Made by a program: the position numbers and the translations under genes. This document shows, one piece after another, positions 26,181 through 38,436 of a DNA stretch of 64,000 nt; position 1 is the first letter of the stretch; every line of letters starts with the position of its first letter. Under the pieces are notes generated by a model. That model made no database searches. It was not told the DNA's origin and saw only the letters and a program-made list of their open reading frames with translations. The DNA comes from Cavia porcellus (taxonomy: Eukaryota > Chordata > Mammalia > Rodentia > Caviidae), in assembly GCF_034190915.1 (NCBI RefSeq), contig NW_026947546.1:1736001-1800000 (forward strand), written 5' to 3'.

Positions 26181-27725
26181 TCTTCCGAAGCCTAACCCTG
26201 ACCCTATCCCTAATCCTAACACTAACCCTAAGCCTAACCCTATCCCTAAGCGTAAACCTAATGCTAACCCTATCCCTAACCCTAACCCTATCAATAAACT
26301 AAACCCTAGCCCTAAAACTATCCCTAAACCTAATCCTAGAACTGAGCCTAACGCTAACTCTAACTGTAAACTTAACGCTAATCCATAACCATGACCCTAA
26401 CCCAAACCCTAAAACTCACTCTAACCCTATCCCTAATCTCTAACCCAAACCCTAACCCAAACACTAACCCCGAATCCCTAACCCTAAACCTAACCCGAAC
26501 CCTAATCCTAATCTTAACCCTAACCCTAACCCTAAACCTAACAATAACCCTAACCGTAAACCTAAGCCTAACCCTAACCCTAACACTAACACGAACACAA
26601 ATTCATAACCCTAAACCTAACTCTAACCCTAACCCTAATCCCTAACCCTTACGATAAGCCTAACCCTAACCCAAACCCTAAACCCTATCCCTAATCGATA
26701 ACCGTAACCATAACCATAACCCAACTACTAACACCAAAACCCTAATTCTAATCATAACACAAAACCTCACCGCAACCCTAACCCTAACACTAGCTCTAAT
26801 CCTAACCTTCTAACTCTAAACCTAACCCTAATCCTAACCCGAACTCTAACACTAACACCTACCCCTAACCCTAAACCTAACCCCTAACCCTAACCCTAAA
26901 CCTATCCCTAACCGTAAACCTAATGCTAACCCTATCCCTAACCCTAAACCTATCAATAAACCGAACCCTAGCCCTAAAACTATCCCTATCACTAATCCTA
27001 GAACTGAGCCTAAAACTAACTCTAACTGTAAACCTAACCCTAATCCATAACCCTAACCCTAACCCTACCCCTAAACTCACTCTAACCCTATCCCTAATCC
27101 CTAACCCTAACCCTAACCCCAACCCAAACACTAACCCCGAAACCCTAACCCTAAATCTAATCCTAACATTAATCCTAACCTTCTAACCCTAACCCTAACC
27201 CTACACCCAACCCTAACGCTAAAACTAACCCTAACCCGAAACCCTAACCCTAACCCTAAACCTAACACTAACACCTAACCCTAACCATAACCCTATCATT
27301 AAATCTAAACTTAATGCTAACCCTGTCCCTAACCCTAACCCAGAAAATAAACCTAACCCTAAACCTAAAACTATCCCTAACCCTAATCATAACACTGAGC
27401 CTAACACTAACCCCAAGCCTAACCCTAACCCTAATTTCTAACTCTAACCCTAACCAGAACAGTAACTCTAGTCCATAACCCAAACATTAACCTTTACAAT
27501 AACCCTAACCCTAACTGTAACACTAACCCCTAAGCCTGACCCTAACCTTATCCCTAATCCCTAAGCCTAGCTCTGACAATAACACTAACCCTAACCATAA
27601 CCCTAAACATAACTGTAAACCTAACCCTAAACATAACCATATTCTTATCACCTAACCCATAACCCTAACCAAAACCCGAACCCTAAACCTAACCCTAAAC
27701 ATAATAGTAACCCTGAACCTATCAG
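26181..27725 (-). repeat. S unit with a 32-base deletion (1545)
   Basis: Near 26220 ACTAACCCTAAGCC joins directly, where the other 1577 units have two ACACCTAACCC motifs between these words. The loss between direct repeats is the only length change inside zone B apart from one added base in the next unit. Confidence 0.9.
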
Positions 27726-29321
27726 TCTTCCGAAGCCTAACCCTGACCCTATTCCTAATCCTAAGCCTAACCCTAACACCTAACCCTAACCCTAACACCT
27801 AACCCTAAACCTAACCCTATCCCTAAGCGTAAACCTAATGCTAACCCTATCCTTAACCCTAACCCTATCAATAAACTAAACCCTAGCCCTAAAACTATCC
27901 CTAAACCTAATCCTAGAACTGAGCCTAACGCTAACTCTAACTGTAAACTTAACGCTAATCCATAACCTTAACACTAACCCAAACCCTAAAACTCACTCTA
28001 ACCCTATCCCTAATCCCTCACCCTAACACTAACCCTATCCCAAACACTAACCCGGAAACTCTAACCCTAAACCCAACCCGAACCTTTATCCTAAACTTAA
28101 CCCTATCCCTAACCTTAAACCTAACCATAACCCTAACCATAACCCTAAGCCTAACCCTAACCATAACACTAACACGAACACAAATTCATAACCCTAAACC
28201 TAACTCTAACCCTAACCCTAATCCCTAACCCTTATGACAAGCCTAACCCTAACCCAAAACCTAAACCCTATCCCTAATCGCTAACCGTAACCATAACCAT
28301 AACCCAACCACTAACACCAAAACCCTAATTCTAATCATAACACAAAACCTCACTGTAACCCTAACCCTAACACTAGCTCTAATCCTAACCTTCTAACTCT
28401 AAACCTAACCCTAATCCTAACCCGAACTCTAACACTAACACCTACCCATAACCCTAACCCTAACCCCTACACCTAACCCTAACCCTAACCCCTAACCCTA
28501 TCCCTAACGGTAAACCTAATGCTAACCCTATACCTAACCCTAAACCTATCAATAAACCGAACCCTAGCCCTAAAACTATACCTAACCCTAATCCTAGAAA
28601 TGAGACTAAAACTAACTCTAACTGTAAATGTAACAGTAATCCATAACCCTAACCCTAACCCTACCCCTAAACTCACTCTAACACTGTCCCTAATTCCTAA
28701 CTCTAACTCTAACCCTAACGCAAACAGTAACCCCGAAACCCTAACCCTAAACCTAACCCTAACATTAATCCTAATCTTCTAACCCTAACCCTAACCCTAG
28801 CCCTTACCCTAACGCTAAAACTAATCCTAACCCGAAACCCTAACCCTAACCAGAAGCCTAACACTAACACCTAACCCTAACCATAACCCTATCATTAAAT
28901 CTAAACTTAATGCTAACCCTGTCCCTAAACCTAACCCAGACAATAAACCTAACCCTAAACCTAAAACTATCCCTAACCCTAATCATAATACTGAGCCTAA
29001 CACTAACCCCAAGCCTAACCCTAACCCTAAGTTCTAACTCTAACCCTAACCAGAACAGTAACCCTAGTCCATAACCCTAACATTAGCCTTTACAATAACC
29101 CTAACCCTAACCGTAACACTAACCCCTAAGACTGACCCTAACCTTATCCCTAATCCCTAAGCCTAGCTCTAACAATAACACTAACCCTAACCATAAACCT
29201 AAACATAACTGTAAACCTAACCCTAACCATAACCATATTATTATCACCTAAAACCTAACCCTAACCAAAACCCGAACCCTAAACCTAACCCTAAACATAA
29301 TAGTAACCCTGAACCTATCAG
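27726..29321 (-). repeat. S' unit 1596, right edge of array
   Basis: Matches the unit 11898-13492 at its three private sites and carries CACCTAAAACCTAACC (29245), as at 10243. It is the last K-free unit; the next unit carries K. Confidence 0.9.
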
Positions 29322-32300
29322 TCTTCCGAAGCTTAAACCTGACCCTATCCCTAATCCTAACACTAACCCTAACACCTAACCCTAACCCTAATCCCTAAAC
29401 CTAACCCTAACCTGCCCCTAACCCTAACCTTAAACGTAACCGTAAACCTAACCCTAACCCTAACCCTAACCCTAACCGTAACCATTACCCTAACACTAAC
29501 ACTAATCCTAAACTCTAACCCTAACACTTACCCTAACCCTAACCCCAAACTGTAAAACCAAACGCTAACCCTAACACAAACCCTAACCTAAAATCTAAAC
29601 CTAACCCGAAACCAAATCCTAACCCTAACCCTAACCCTAACCCATAACAATAACCCTAACCCTAACCGTAACCCTAACCCTAACACTAACTTTTAACCTT
29701 AACCCTAACCCTAATCATAACCCTAAGACTAAAGCTCACCCTAAACACTAATACTAACCCTAAACGTAACCCTAACCCTAAACCTAAACCATATCATAAC
29801 CCTAAACCTAACACTAAACCTAACCCAAAACCTAACCCTAACACTAAACCTAACATTAAAACCTAACCCTAACACTAACACTAAACCTAACCCTAAAACT
29901 AACCATAACCCTAACCTTAACCTTAACCCTAACCCCAACCCTATCCCTAAACCTGACCCTAAACCTAACCCTAATCTAACCCTAACCCTAACCATAACCC
30001 TAACCCTTACCCTTAGCCTAAACTCTAACCCTAACGCTAACCCTAACCCTAATCTCTAACTCTAAATGCTAACAATAAACCTAACCCGAAACCGAACCCT
30101 AAACCTAACCCTAAGCTTATCCATAACCATAACACTAACCCTAACCGTATCCCTGGTTTTAACCCTAAGGCGAATACTAACACTAATCCATAACCCTAAC
30201 CTTAACCCATACCATAACCCTAACACTAAATGTAAAACTAGCCCCTAACCCTAAACCTAACCCTATCCGTAATCCCTAACCCTAATCCTAACCCTACCAC
30301 TAAAACTAGCCATAACACTAAATGTAACACCAACACTAAACGTAACCCTAAACATAACCTTAACCATATCCTTAACACCTAACCTCTAACCCTAACCCAA
30401 ACCCTAAACCTCACCATAACCCTACCACTAACATTCATGCTAACCCTAAACCCTAACCATAACCCTCACCCTAACGCTAACCCAAAACCTACCTCTAATC
30501 GCTATCCTAAACCTAACCCTAACCCTAAACCTAACCCTAAACCGAAAACTAACCATAACCCTAAACATAACCTTAACCCTAACCCTCCCTACGTATAACC
30601 ATAACCCTAAATCAAAGTCTAATCCTAACCCTAACTTTAACACTTAACCCTAAACCTTAACCCTAACGCTAACGCTAAACATAACATCTAACACTAAACA
30701 TATCCCTAAACAAAGCCTAACCATAACCATAACTCTAACACTCTAAAACTAAACCATACCGAAACTCTAACATTATCAATAACACTAACCCTAGCCCTAA
30801 CCCTAACTTCTAACTCTAACCCTAACCCTTACACTATCCCTAACACTAAACCTAACCCTAACTGAAACCCTAACACTAAAGCTAACCTCTAACCCTAAAC
30901 ATAGCCATTACCCTAACCCCAACCCCTACCCAAAACCTAACCCTAACCCTAACCCTAAACCTCACACTAACCCTAAACCTAAATCTAACCCTAAACCTAA
31001 CATTAACCCTAACCATAACCCTAAAACTAACCCTAACCGTAACACTTACCCTAACCCTATCCCTAATTGCTAACCCTAACCATAACCATAACCCAAACAC
31101 TAACACCAAAACCCTAACCCTAATCATAACACAAAACCTCACCGTAACCCTAACCCTAACCATAACCCTAGCTCTAATCCTAACCTTCTAGCCCTGACCC
31201 TAACCCTAATCCTAACCCTAACCCTAACACCTTAGCCTAACCCTAACACCTAACCCTAACCCTAACCCTATCCCTAACCGTAAACCGAATGCTAAAACTA
31301 TCCCTAACCCTAACCCTATCAATAAACTAAACTCTAGCCCTAAAACTATCCCTGAACCTAATCATAGAACTGAGCCTAACGCTAACTCTAACTGTAAACT
31401 TAACGCTAATCCGTAACCATAACCCTAACCCAAACCCTAAAACTCACTCTAACCCTATCCCTAATCTCTAAACCTAACCCTAACCCTAACCCAAACACTA
31501 ACCCCGAATCCCTAACCCTAAACCTAACCCGAAACCTAATCCTAAACTTAACCCTAACCCTAACCCTAAACCTAACCATAACCCTAACCGTAACCCTAAG
31601 CCTAACCCTAACCCTAACACTAACACGAACACAAATTCATAACCCTAAACCTAACTCTAAACCTTACCCTAATCCCTAACCCTTACGATAAGCGTAACCC
31701 TAACCCAAAACCTAAGCCCTATCCCTAATCGCTAACCGTAACCATAACCATAACCCGAACACTAACACCAAAACCCTAATTCTAATCCTAACACAAAACC
31801 TCACCGTAACCCTAACCCTAACCCTAGCTCTAATCCTAACTTTCTAACTCTAAACCTAACCCTAATCCTAACCCGAACCCTAACACTAACACCTACCACT
31901 AACCCTAACCCTAACCCCTAACCCTAACACTAACCCTATCCCTAACCGTAAACCTAATGCTAACACTATCCCTAACCCTAAACCTATCAATAAACCGAAC
32001 CCTAGCCCTAAAACTATCCCTAAGCCTAATCCTAGAAATGAGCCCAAAACTAACTGTAACTGTAAACGTAACGGTAATCCATAACCCTAACCCTAACCCT
32101 ACCCCTAAAATCACTTTAACACTGTCCCTAATTCCTAACTCTAACTCTAACCCTAACCCAAACAGTAACCCCGAAACCCTAACCCTAATCCTAACCCTAA
32201 CATTAATCCTAACCTACTAACCCTAACCCTAACCCTAGCCCTTACCCTAACGCTAAAACTAACCCTATCCCGAAAACCTAACCCTAACCCGAAGCCTAAC

Positions 32301-32759
32301 ACTAACACCTAACCCTAACCATAACCCTATCACTAAACCTAAACTTAATGCTAACCCTGTCCCTAACCCTAACCCAGACAATAAACCTAAACCTAAACCT
32401 AAAACTATCCCGAACCCTAATCATAATACTGAGCCTAACACTAACCCTAAGCCTAACCCTAACCCTAATTTCTAACTCTAACCCTAACCAGAACAGTAAC
32501 CCTAGTCCATAACCCTAACATTAACCTTTACAATAACCCTAACCCTAACCGTAACACTAACCCCTAAGCCTGACCCTAACCTTATCCCTTATCCCTAAGC
32601 CTAGCTCTAACAATAACACTAACCCTAACCATAACCCTAAACATAATTGTAAACCTAACCCTAACCATAACAATATTCTTATCACCTAACACATAACCCT
32701 AACCAAAACCCGAACCCTAAACCTAACCCTAAAACTAATAGTAACCCTGAACCTATCAG
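29322..32759 (-). repeat. L unit, 3438 bases, K at about 29395-31195
   Basis: Divergent long unit with CCCTGGTTTTAACCC (30152). Complete island order. Near 31790 it has AATCCTAACACAAAACC where most copies have AATCATAACAC. Confidence 0.85.
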
Positions 32760-35700
32760 TCTTCCGAAGCCTAACCGTGACACTATCCCTAACACCTAAC
32801 CCCTAAACCTAACCCTAACCTGCCCCTAACCCTAAACTTAAACGTAACCGTAAACCTAACCCTAACCCTAACCTAACTGTAACCCTAACCCTAACCATTA
32901 CCCTAACACTAACACTAATCCTAAACTCTAACCCTAACACTTACCATAACCCTAACCCCAAACTGTAAAACCAAACACTAACCCTAACACAAACCCTAAC
33001 CCAAAATCTAAACCTAACCCGAAACCAAATCCTAACCCTAACCCTAACCCTAACCCATAACAACAACCCTAACCCTAACCTTAACCCTAACCCTAACACT
33101 AACTTCTAACCTTAACCCTAACCCTAATCATAACCCTAAGACTAAATCTCACCCTAAACACTAACACTAACCCTAAACGTAAACCTAACCCTAAACCTAA
33201 ACCATATCATAACCCTAAACCTAACACTAAACCTAACCCAAAACCTAACCCTAACACTAAACCTAACATTAAAACCTAACCCTAACACTAACACTAACCC
33301 TAACCCTAAAACTAACCATAACCCTAAACTTAACCTTAACCCTAACCCCAAACCTATCCCTAAACCTGACCCTAAACCGAACCCTAATCTAACCCTAACC
33401 CTAACCATAACCATAACCCTTACCCTTACCCTAAACTCTAACCCTAACGCTAACCCTAACCCTAATCTCTAACTCTAAATTCTAACAATAAACCTAACCC
33501 TAAACCGAACACTAAACCTAAACCTAACCTTAACCCTAACCATAACGCTAACCCTAACCGTATCCCTAGTTTTAACCCGAAGCCGAATACTAACACTAAT
33601 CCATAACCCTAACCTTAACCCTTACCATATCCCTAACACTAAATGTAAAACTAGCCCCTAAACCTAACCCTAACCCTATCCGTAATCCCTAACCCTAACC
33701 CTAACCCTAACACTAAAACTAGCCATAACCCTAAATGTAACACCAACACTAAACGTAACCCTAAACATAACCTTAACCATATCCTTAACACCTAACCTCT
33801 AACCCTAACCCAAACCCTAAACCTCACCATAACCCTAACACTAACACTCATGCTAACCCTAAACCCTAACCATAACCCTCACCCTAACGCTAACCCAAAA
33901 CCTACCTCTAATCCCTATCCCAAACCTAACCCTAACCCTAAACCTAACACTAAACCGAACACCTACCGTAACCCTAAACATAACCTTAACCCTAAAACTC
34001 CCTACCTATAACCATAACCCTAAACCAAAGTCTAACACTAACCCTAACTTTAACACTTAACCCTAAACCTTAAACCTAACCCTAACATCTAACACTAAAC
34101 CGATCCCTAAACAAAGCCTAACCATAACCCTAACCCTAACACTCAAAAACTAACCCATACCGAAACCCTAACACTATCAATAACACTAACCCTAGCCCTA
34201 ACCCTAACTTCTAACTCTAACCCAAACCCTTACACTATCCCTAACACTGAACCTAACGCTAACTGAAACCCTAACACTAAAGCTAACCTCTAAACCTAAA
34301 CCTAGCCCTTACCCTATACCAAACGCCTACGCAAAACCTAAACCTAACCCTAACCCTAAACCTCACACTAACCCTAAACCTAACCCTAACCCTAAACCTA
34401 ACATTAACCCTAACCCTAACCCTAACCCTAACACTCACCCTAACCCTATCCCTAATTGCTAACCCTAACCATAACCATAACCCAAACACTAACACCAAAA
34501 CCCTAACCCTAATCATAACACAAAACCTCACCGTAACCATAACCCTAACCCTAGCTCTAATCGTAACCTTCTAGCCCTGACCCTAACCCTAATCCTAACC
34601 CTAACCCAAACAGCTAACCATAACACCTAACCCTAACCCTAACCCTATCCCTAACCGTAAACCTAATGCTAACCCTATCCCTAACCCTAACACTATCAAT
34701 AAACTAAACCCTAGCCCTAAAACTATCCCTAAACCTAATCCTAGAACTGAGCCTAACGCTAACTCTAACTGTAAACTTAACACTAATCCATAACCTTAAC
34801 CCTAACCCAAAACCTAAAACTCACTTTAACCCTATCCCTAATCCCTCACGCTAACCCTAACCCTAACCCTATCCCAAACACTAACCCGGAAACCCTAACC
34901 CTAAACCTAACCCGAAACTTAATCCTAAACTTAACCCTAATCCTAACCCTAAACCTAACCATAACCCTAACCGTAACCCTAAGCCTAACCCTAACCCTAA
35001 CACTAACACGAACACAAATTCATAACCCTAAACCTAACTCTAACCCTAACCCTAATCCCTAACCCTTACAATAAGCCTAACCCTAACCCAAAACCTAAAC
35101 CCTATCCCTAATCGCTAACCGTAACCATAACCATTACCCAAACACTAACACCAAAACCCTAATTCTAATCATAACACAAAACCTCACCGTAACCCTAACC
35201 CTAACCCTAGCTCTAATCCTAACCTTCTAACTCTATACCTAACCCTAATCCTAACCCGAACCCTAACAATAACACCTACCCCTAACCCTAACCCTAACGC
35301 CTAACCCTAACCATAACCCTATCCCTAACTGTAAAACTAATACTAACCCTAACCCTAACCCTAACCCTAACCCTAACTGAGCCTAAAACTAACTCTAACT
35401 GTAAACCTAACCCTAAGCCATAACCCTAACCCTAACCCTACCCCTAAACTCACTCTAACCCTATCCCTAATCCCTAACCCGAACCCTAACCCCAACCCAA
35501 ACACTAACCCCGAAACCCAACCCTAAACCTAATCCTAACATTAATCATAACTTTCTAACCCTAACCCTAACCCTAGACCTAAACCTAACGCTAAAACTAA
35601 CCTTAACCCGAATCCCTAAACCTAACCCTAAACCAAACACTAACACCTAACCCTAACCATAACTCTATCATTAAATCTAAACTTAATGCTAACCATGTCC

Positions 35701-36097
35701 CTAACACTAACCCAGAAAATAAACCTAACCCTAAACCTAAAATTATCCCTAACCCTAATCATAATACTGAGCCTAACACTGACCCTAAGCCTAACCCTAA
35801 CCCTAATTTCTAACTCTAACCCTAACCAGAACAGTAACCCTAGTCCATAACCCTAACATTAACCTTTAAAATAACCCTAACCCTAACCGTAACACTAACC
35901 CCTAAGCCTGACCCTAACCTTATCCCTAATCCCTAAGCCTAGCTCTAACAATAACACTAACCCTAACCATAACCCTAAACATAACTGTAAACCTAACCAT
36001 AACCATAACCATATTCTTATCACCTAACCCATAACCCTAACCAAAACCCGAACCCTAAATCTAACCCTAAACCTAATAGTAACCCTGAACCTATCAG
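32760..36097 (-). repeat. L unit, 3338 bases, K at about 32785-34575
   Basis: Has CCCTAGTTTTAACCC (33566). At 35343-35383 about 78 bases of diagnostic sequence are replaced by a 41-base pure telomere run. The distance from the GTAAAAC word (35331) to CTGAG (35383) is 52, against 90 in a standard unit (42400 to 42490). Confidence 0.85.
35343..35383 (-). repeat. Pure TTAGGG run replacing unit sequence, 41 bases
   Basis: Lies between AACTAATACTAACC and CTGAGCCTAAAAC, where every other copy has the AATAAACCGAACCC and CTAGAACTGAG sequence. Confidence 0.9.
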
Positions 36098-38436
36098 TCT
36101 TCCGAAGCCTAACCCTGACCCTATCCCTAACACCTAACCCCTAAACCTAATCCTAACCTGCCCCTAACCCTAACCTTAAACGTAACCGTAAACCTAACCC
36201 TAACCCTAACACTAACCCTAACCATTACACTAACACTAACACTAATCCTAAATTCTAACCCTAACACTTACCCTAACCCTAACCCTAAACTGTAAAACCA
36301 AACCCTAAACCTAACACAATCCCTAACCCAAAATCTAAACCTAACCCGAAACAAAATCCTAACACTAACACTAACCCTAACCCATAATAATAACCCTAAA
36401 CCTAACCATAACCCTAACCCTAACACTAACTTCTAACCTTAACCCTAACCCTAATCATAAACCTAAGACCAAATCTCACCCTAAACTCTAACACTAACCC
36501 TAAACGTAACCCTAACCCTAAACCTAAACCATATCATAACCCTAAACCTAACACTAAACCTAACCCAAAACCTAACCCTAACACTAAACCTAACCCTAAA
36601 ACCTAACCCTAACCCTAACACTAACCCTAACCCTAAAACTAACCATAATCCTAACCTAAACCTTAACCCTAACCCCAACCCTATCCCTAAACCTGACCCT
36701 AAACCTAACCCTAATCTAACCCTAACCCTAACCATAACCCTAACCCTTACCCTTACCCTAAACTCTAACCCTAACGCTAACCCTAACCCTAATCTCTAAC
36801 TCTAAACGCTAACAATAAACCTAAAACTAAAGCGAACCCTAAACCTAAACCTAACCTTAAAACTAACCATAACGCTAACCCTAACTGTAACCCAAGTTTT
36901 AACCTTAAGCCGAATACTAACACTAATCCATAACCCTAACCTTAACCCTCACCATAACCCTAACACTAAATGTAAAACTAGCCCCTAACCCTAACACTAA
37001 CCCTATCCGTAATCCCTAACCCTAATCCTAACCCTAAAACTATAACTAGCCGTAACCCTAAATGTAACACCAACACTAAACGTAACCCTAAACATAACCT
37101 TAACCATATCCTTAACACCTAACCCCTAACCCTAACCCCAACCCTAAACCTAACCATAAACCTAAAACTGACACTCATGCGAAACCTAAACCCTAACCAT
37201 AACCCTCACTCTAACGCGAACCCAAAACCTACCTCTAATCCCTATCCTAAACCTAACACTAATCATAAACCTAACCCTAAACCGAACACTAACCATAACC
37301 CTAAACATAACCTTAACCCTAACCCTCCCTACCTATAACCATAACCCTAAACCAAAGTCTAACACTAACCCTAACTTTAACACTTAATCCTAAATCTTAA
37401 ACCTAACCCTAACATCTAACACTAAACCTATCATTAAACAAAGCCTAACTGTAACCCTAACCCTAACACTCTAAAACTAACCCATACCGAAACCCTAACC
37501 CTATCAATAACACTAACCCTAGCCCTAACCCTAACTTCTAACTCTAACCCTAACCCTTACACTATCCCTAACACTAAACCTAACCCTAACTGAAACCCTA
37601 ACCCTAAAGCTAATCTCTAACCCTAACCCTAGCCCTTACCCTAACCCAAACTCCTACGCAAAACCAAACCCTAACCCTAGCCCTAAACCTCACACTAACC
37701 CTAAAAATAACCCTAACCCTAAACCTAACATTAACCCTAACCCTAACCCTCACGCTAAGCCTAACACTCACCCTAACCCTATCCCTAATCGCTAACCCTA
37801 ACCATAACCATAACCCAAACAATAACACAAAAACCCTAACCCTAATCATAACACAAAACCTCACCGTAACCCTAACCCTAACCCTAGAACTAATCCTAAC
37901 CTTCCTGCCCTGACCCTAACCCTAATCCTAACCCTAGCGCTAAAACTAACCCTAACCCGAAACCCTAACCCTAACCCTAAGACTAACACTAACACCTAAC
38001 CCTAACCATAACCCTATCATTAAACCTAAAGCTAATGCTAACCCTGTCCCTAACCCTAACCCAGACAATAAACCTAACCCTAAACCTAAAACTATCCCTA
38101 ACCCTAATCACAATACTGAGCCTAACACTAACACTAAGCCTAACCCTAACCCTAATTTCTAACTCTAACCCTAACCAGAACAGTAACCCTAGTCCATAAC
38201 CATAACATTAACCTTTACAATAACACTAACCCTAACCGTAACACTAACCCCTAAGCCTGACCCTAACCTTATCACTAATCCCTAAGCCCAGCTCTAACAA
38301 TAACACTAACCCTAACCATAACCCTAAACATAACTGTAAACCTAACCCTAACCATAGCCATATTCTTATCACCTAACGCATAACAATTAACAAAACCCGA
38401 ACCCTAAACCTAACCCTAAATCTAATAGTAACCCTG
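36098..38436 (-). repeat. L unit with about 1.05 kb deleted (2339)
   Basis: K (about 36135-37915) runs to CTTCCTGCCCTGACCC. The sequence then jumps near 37915-37936 to CCTAGCGCTAAAACTAACCC, which in full units lies about 1 kb further on. The block with ACACGAACACAAATTC is missing. Confidence 0.85.

Larger units (their letters stand above)
10321..29321 (-). repeat. Zone B: K-free array, six 3172-base pairs
   Basis: Island positions 10321, 11898, 13493, 15070, 16665, 18242, 19837, 21414, 23009, 24586, 26181, 27726 and 29322 give spacings that alternate 1577 and 1595, so the true period is 3172. The exceptions are 1545 (a 32-base loss) and 1596. No unit carries the 1.8 kb K segment. Private variants alternate between pairs, giving a further 6344-base period. 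The first and last units share variants absent from the middle, as expected if the interior was amplified last. Confidence 0.93.

Noticed and set aside
10321..29321. CRISPR array or tandem gene family
   Set aside because: Regular 1.58 kb spacing comes from satellite units. There are no short identical repeats with unique spacers, no cas-like genes and no coding constraint.
10321..29321. Centromeric alpha-type satellite
   Set aside because: The nested structure is alike, but the base unit is the telomere hexamer and no 171-base or similar monomer or CENP-B box is seen.
30150..30165. T-rich island (CTGGTTTTAAC) as a promoter or terminator
   Set aside because: It is a four- or five-T patch seen in each K segment, with no stem, no gene nearby and no conserved neighbours beyond the unit itself.
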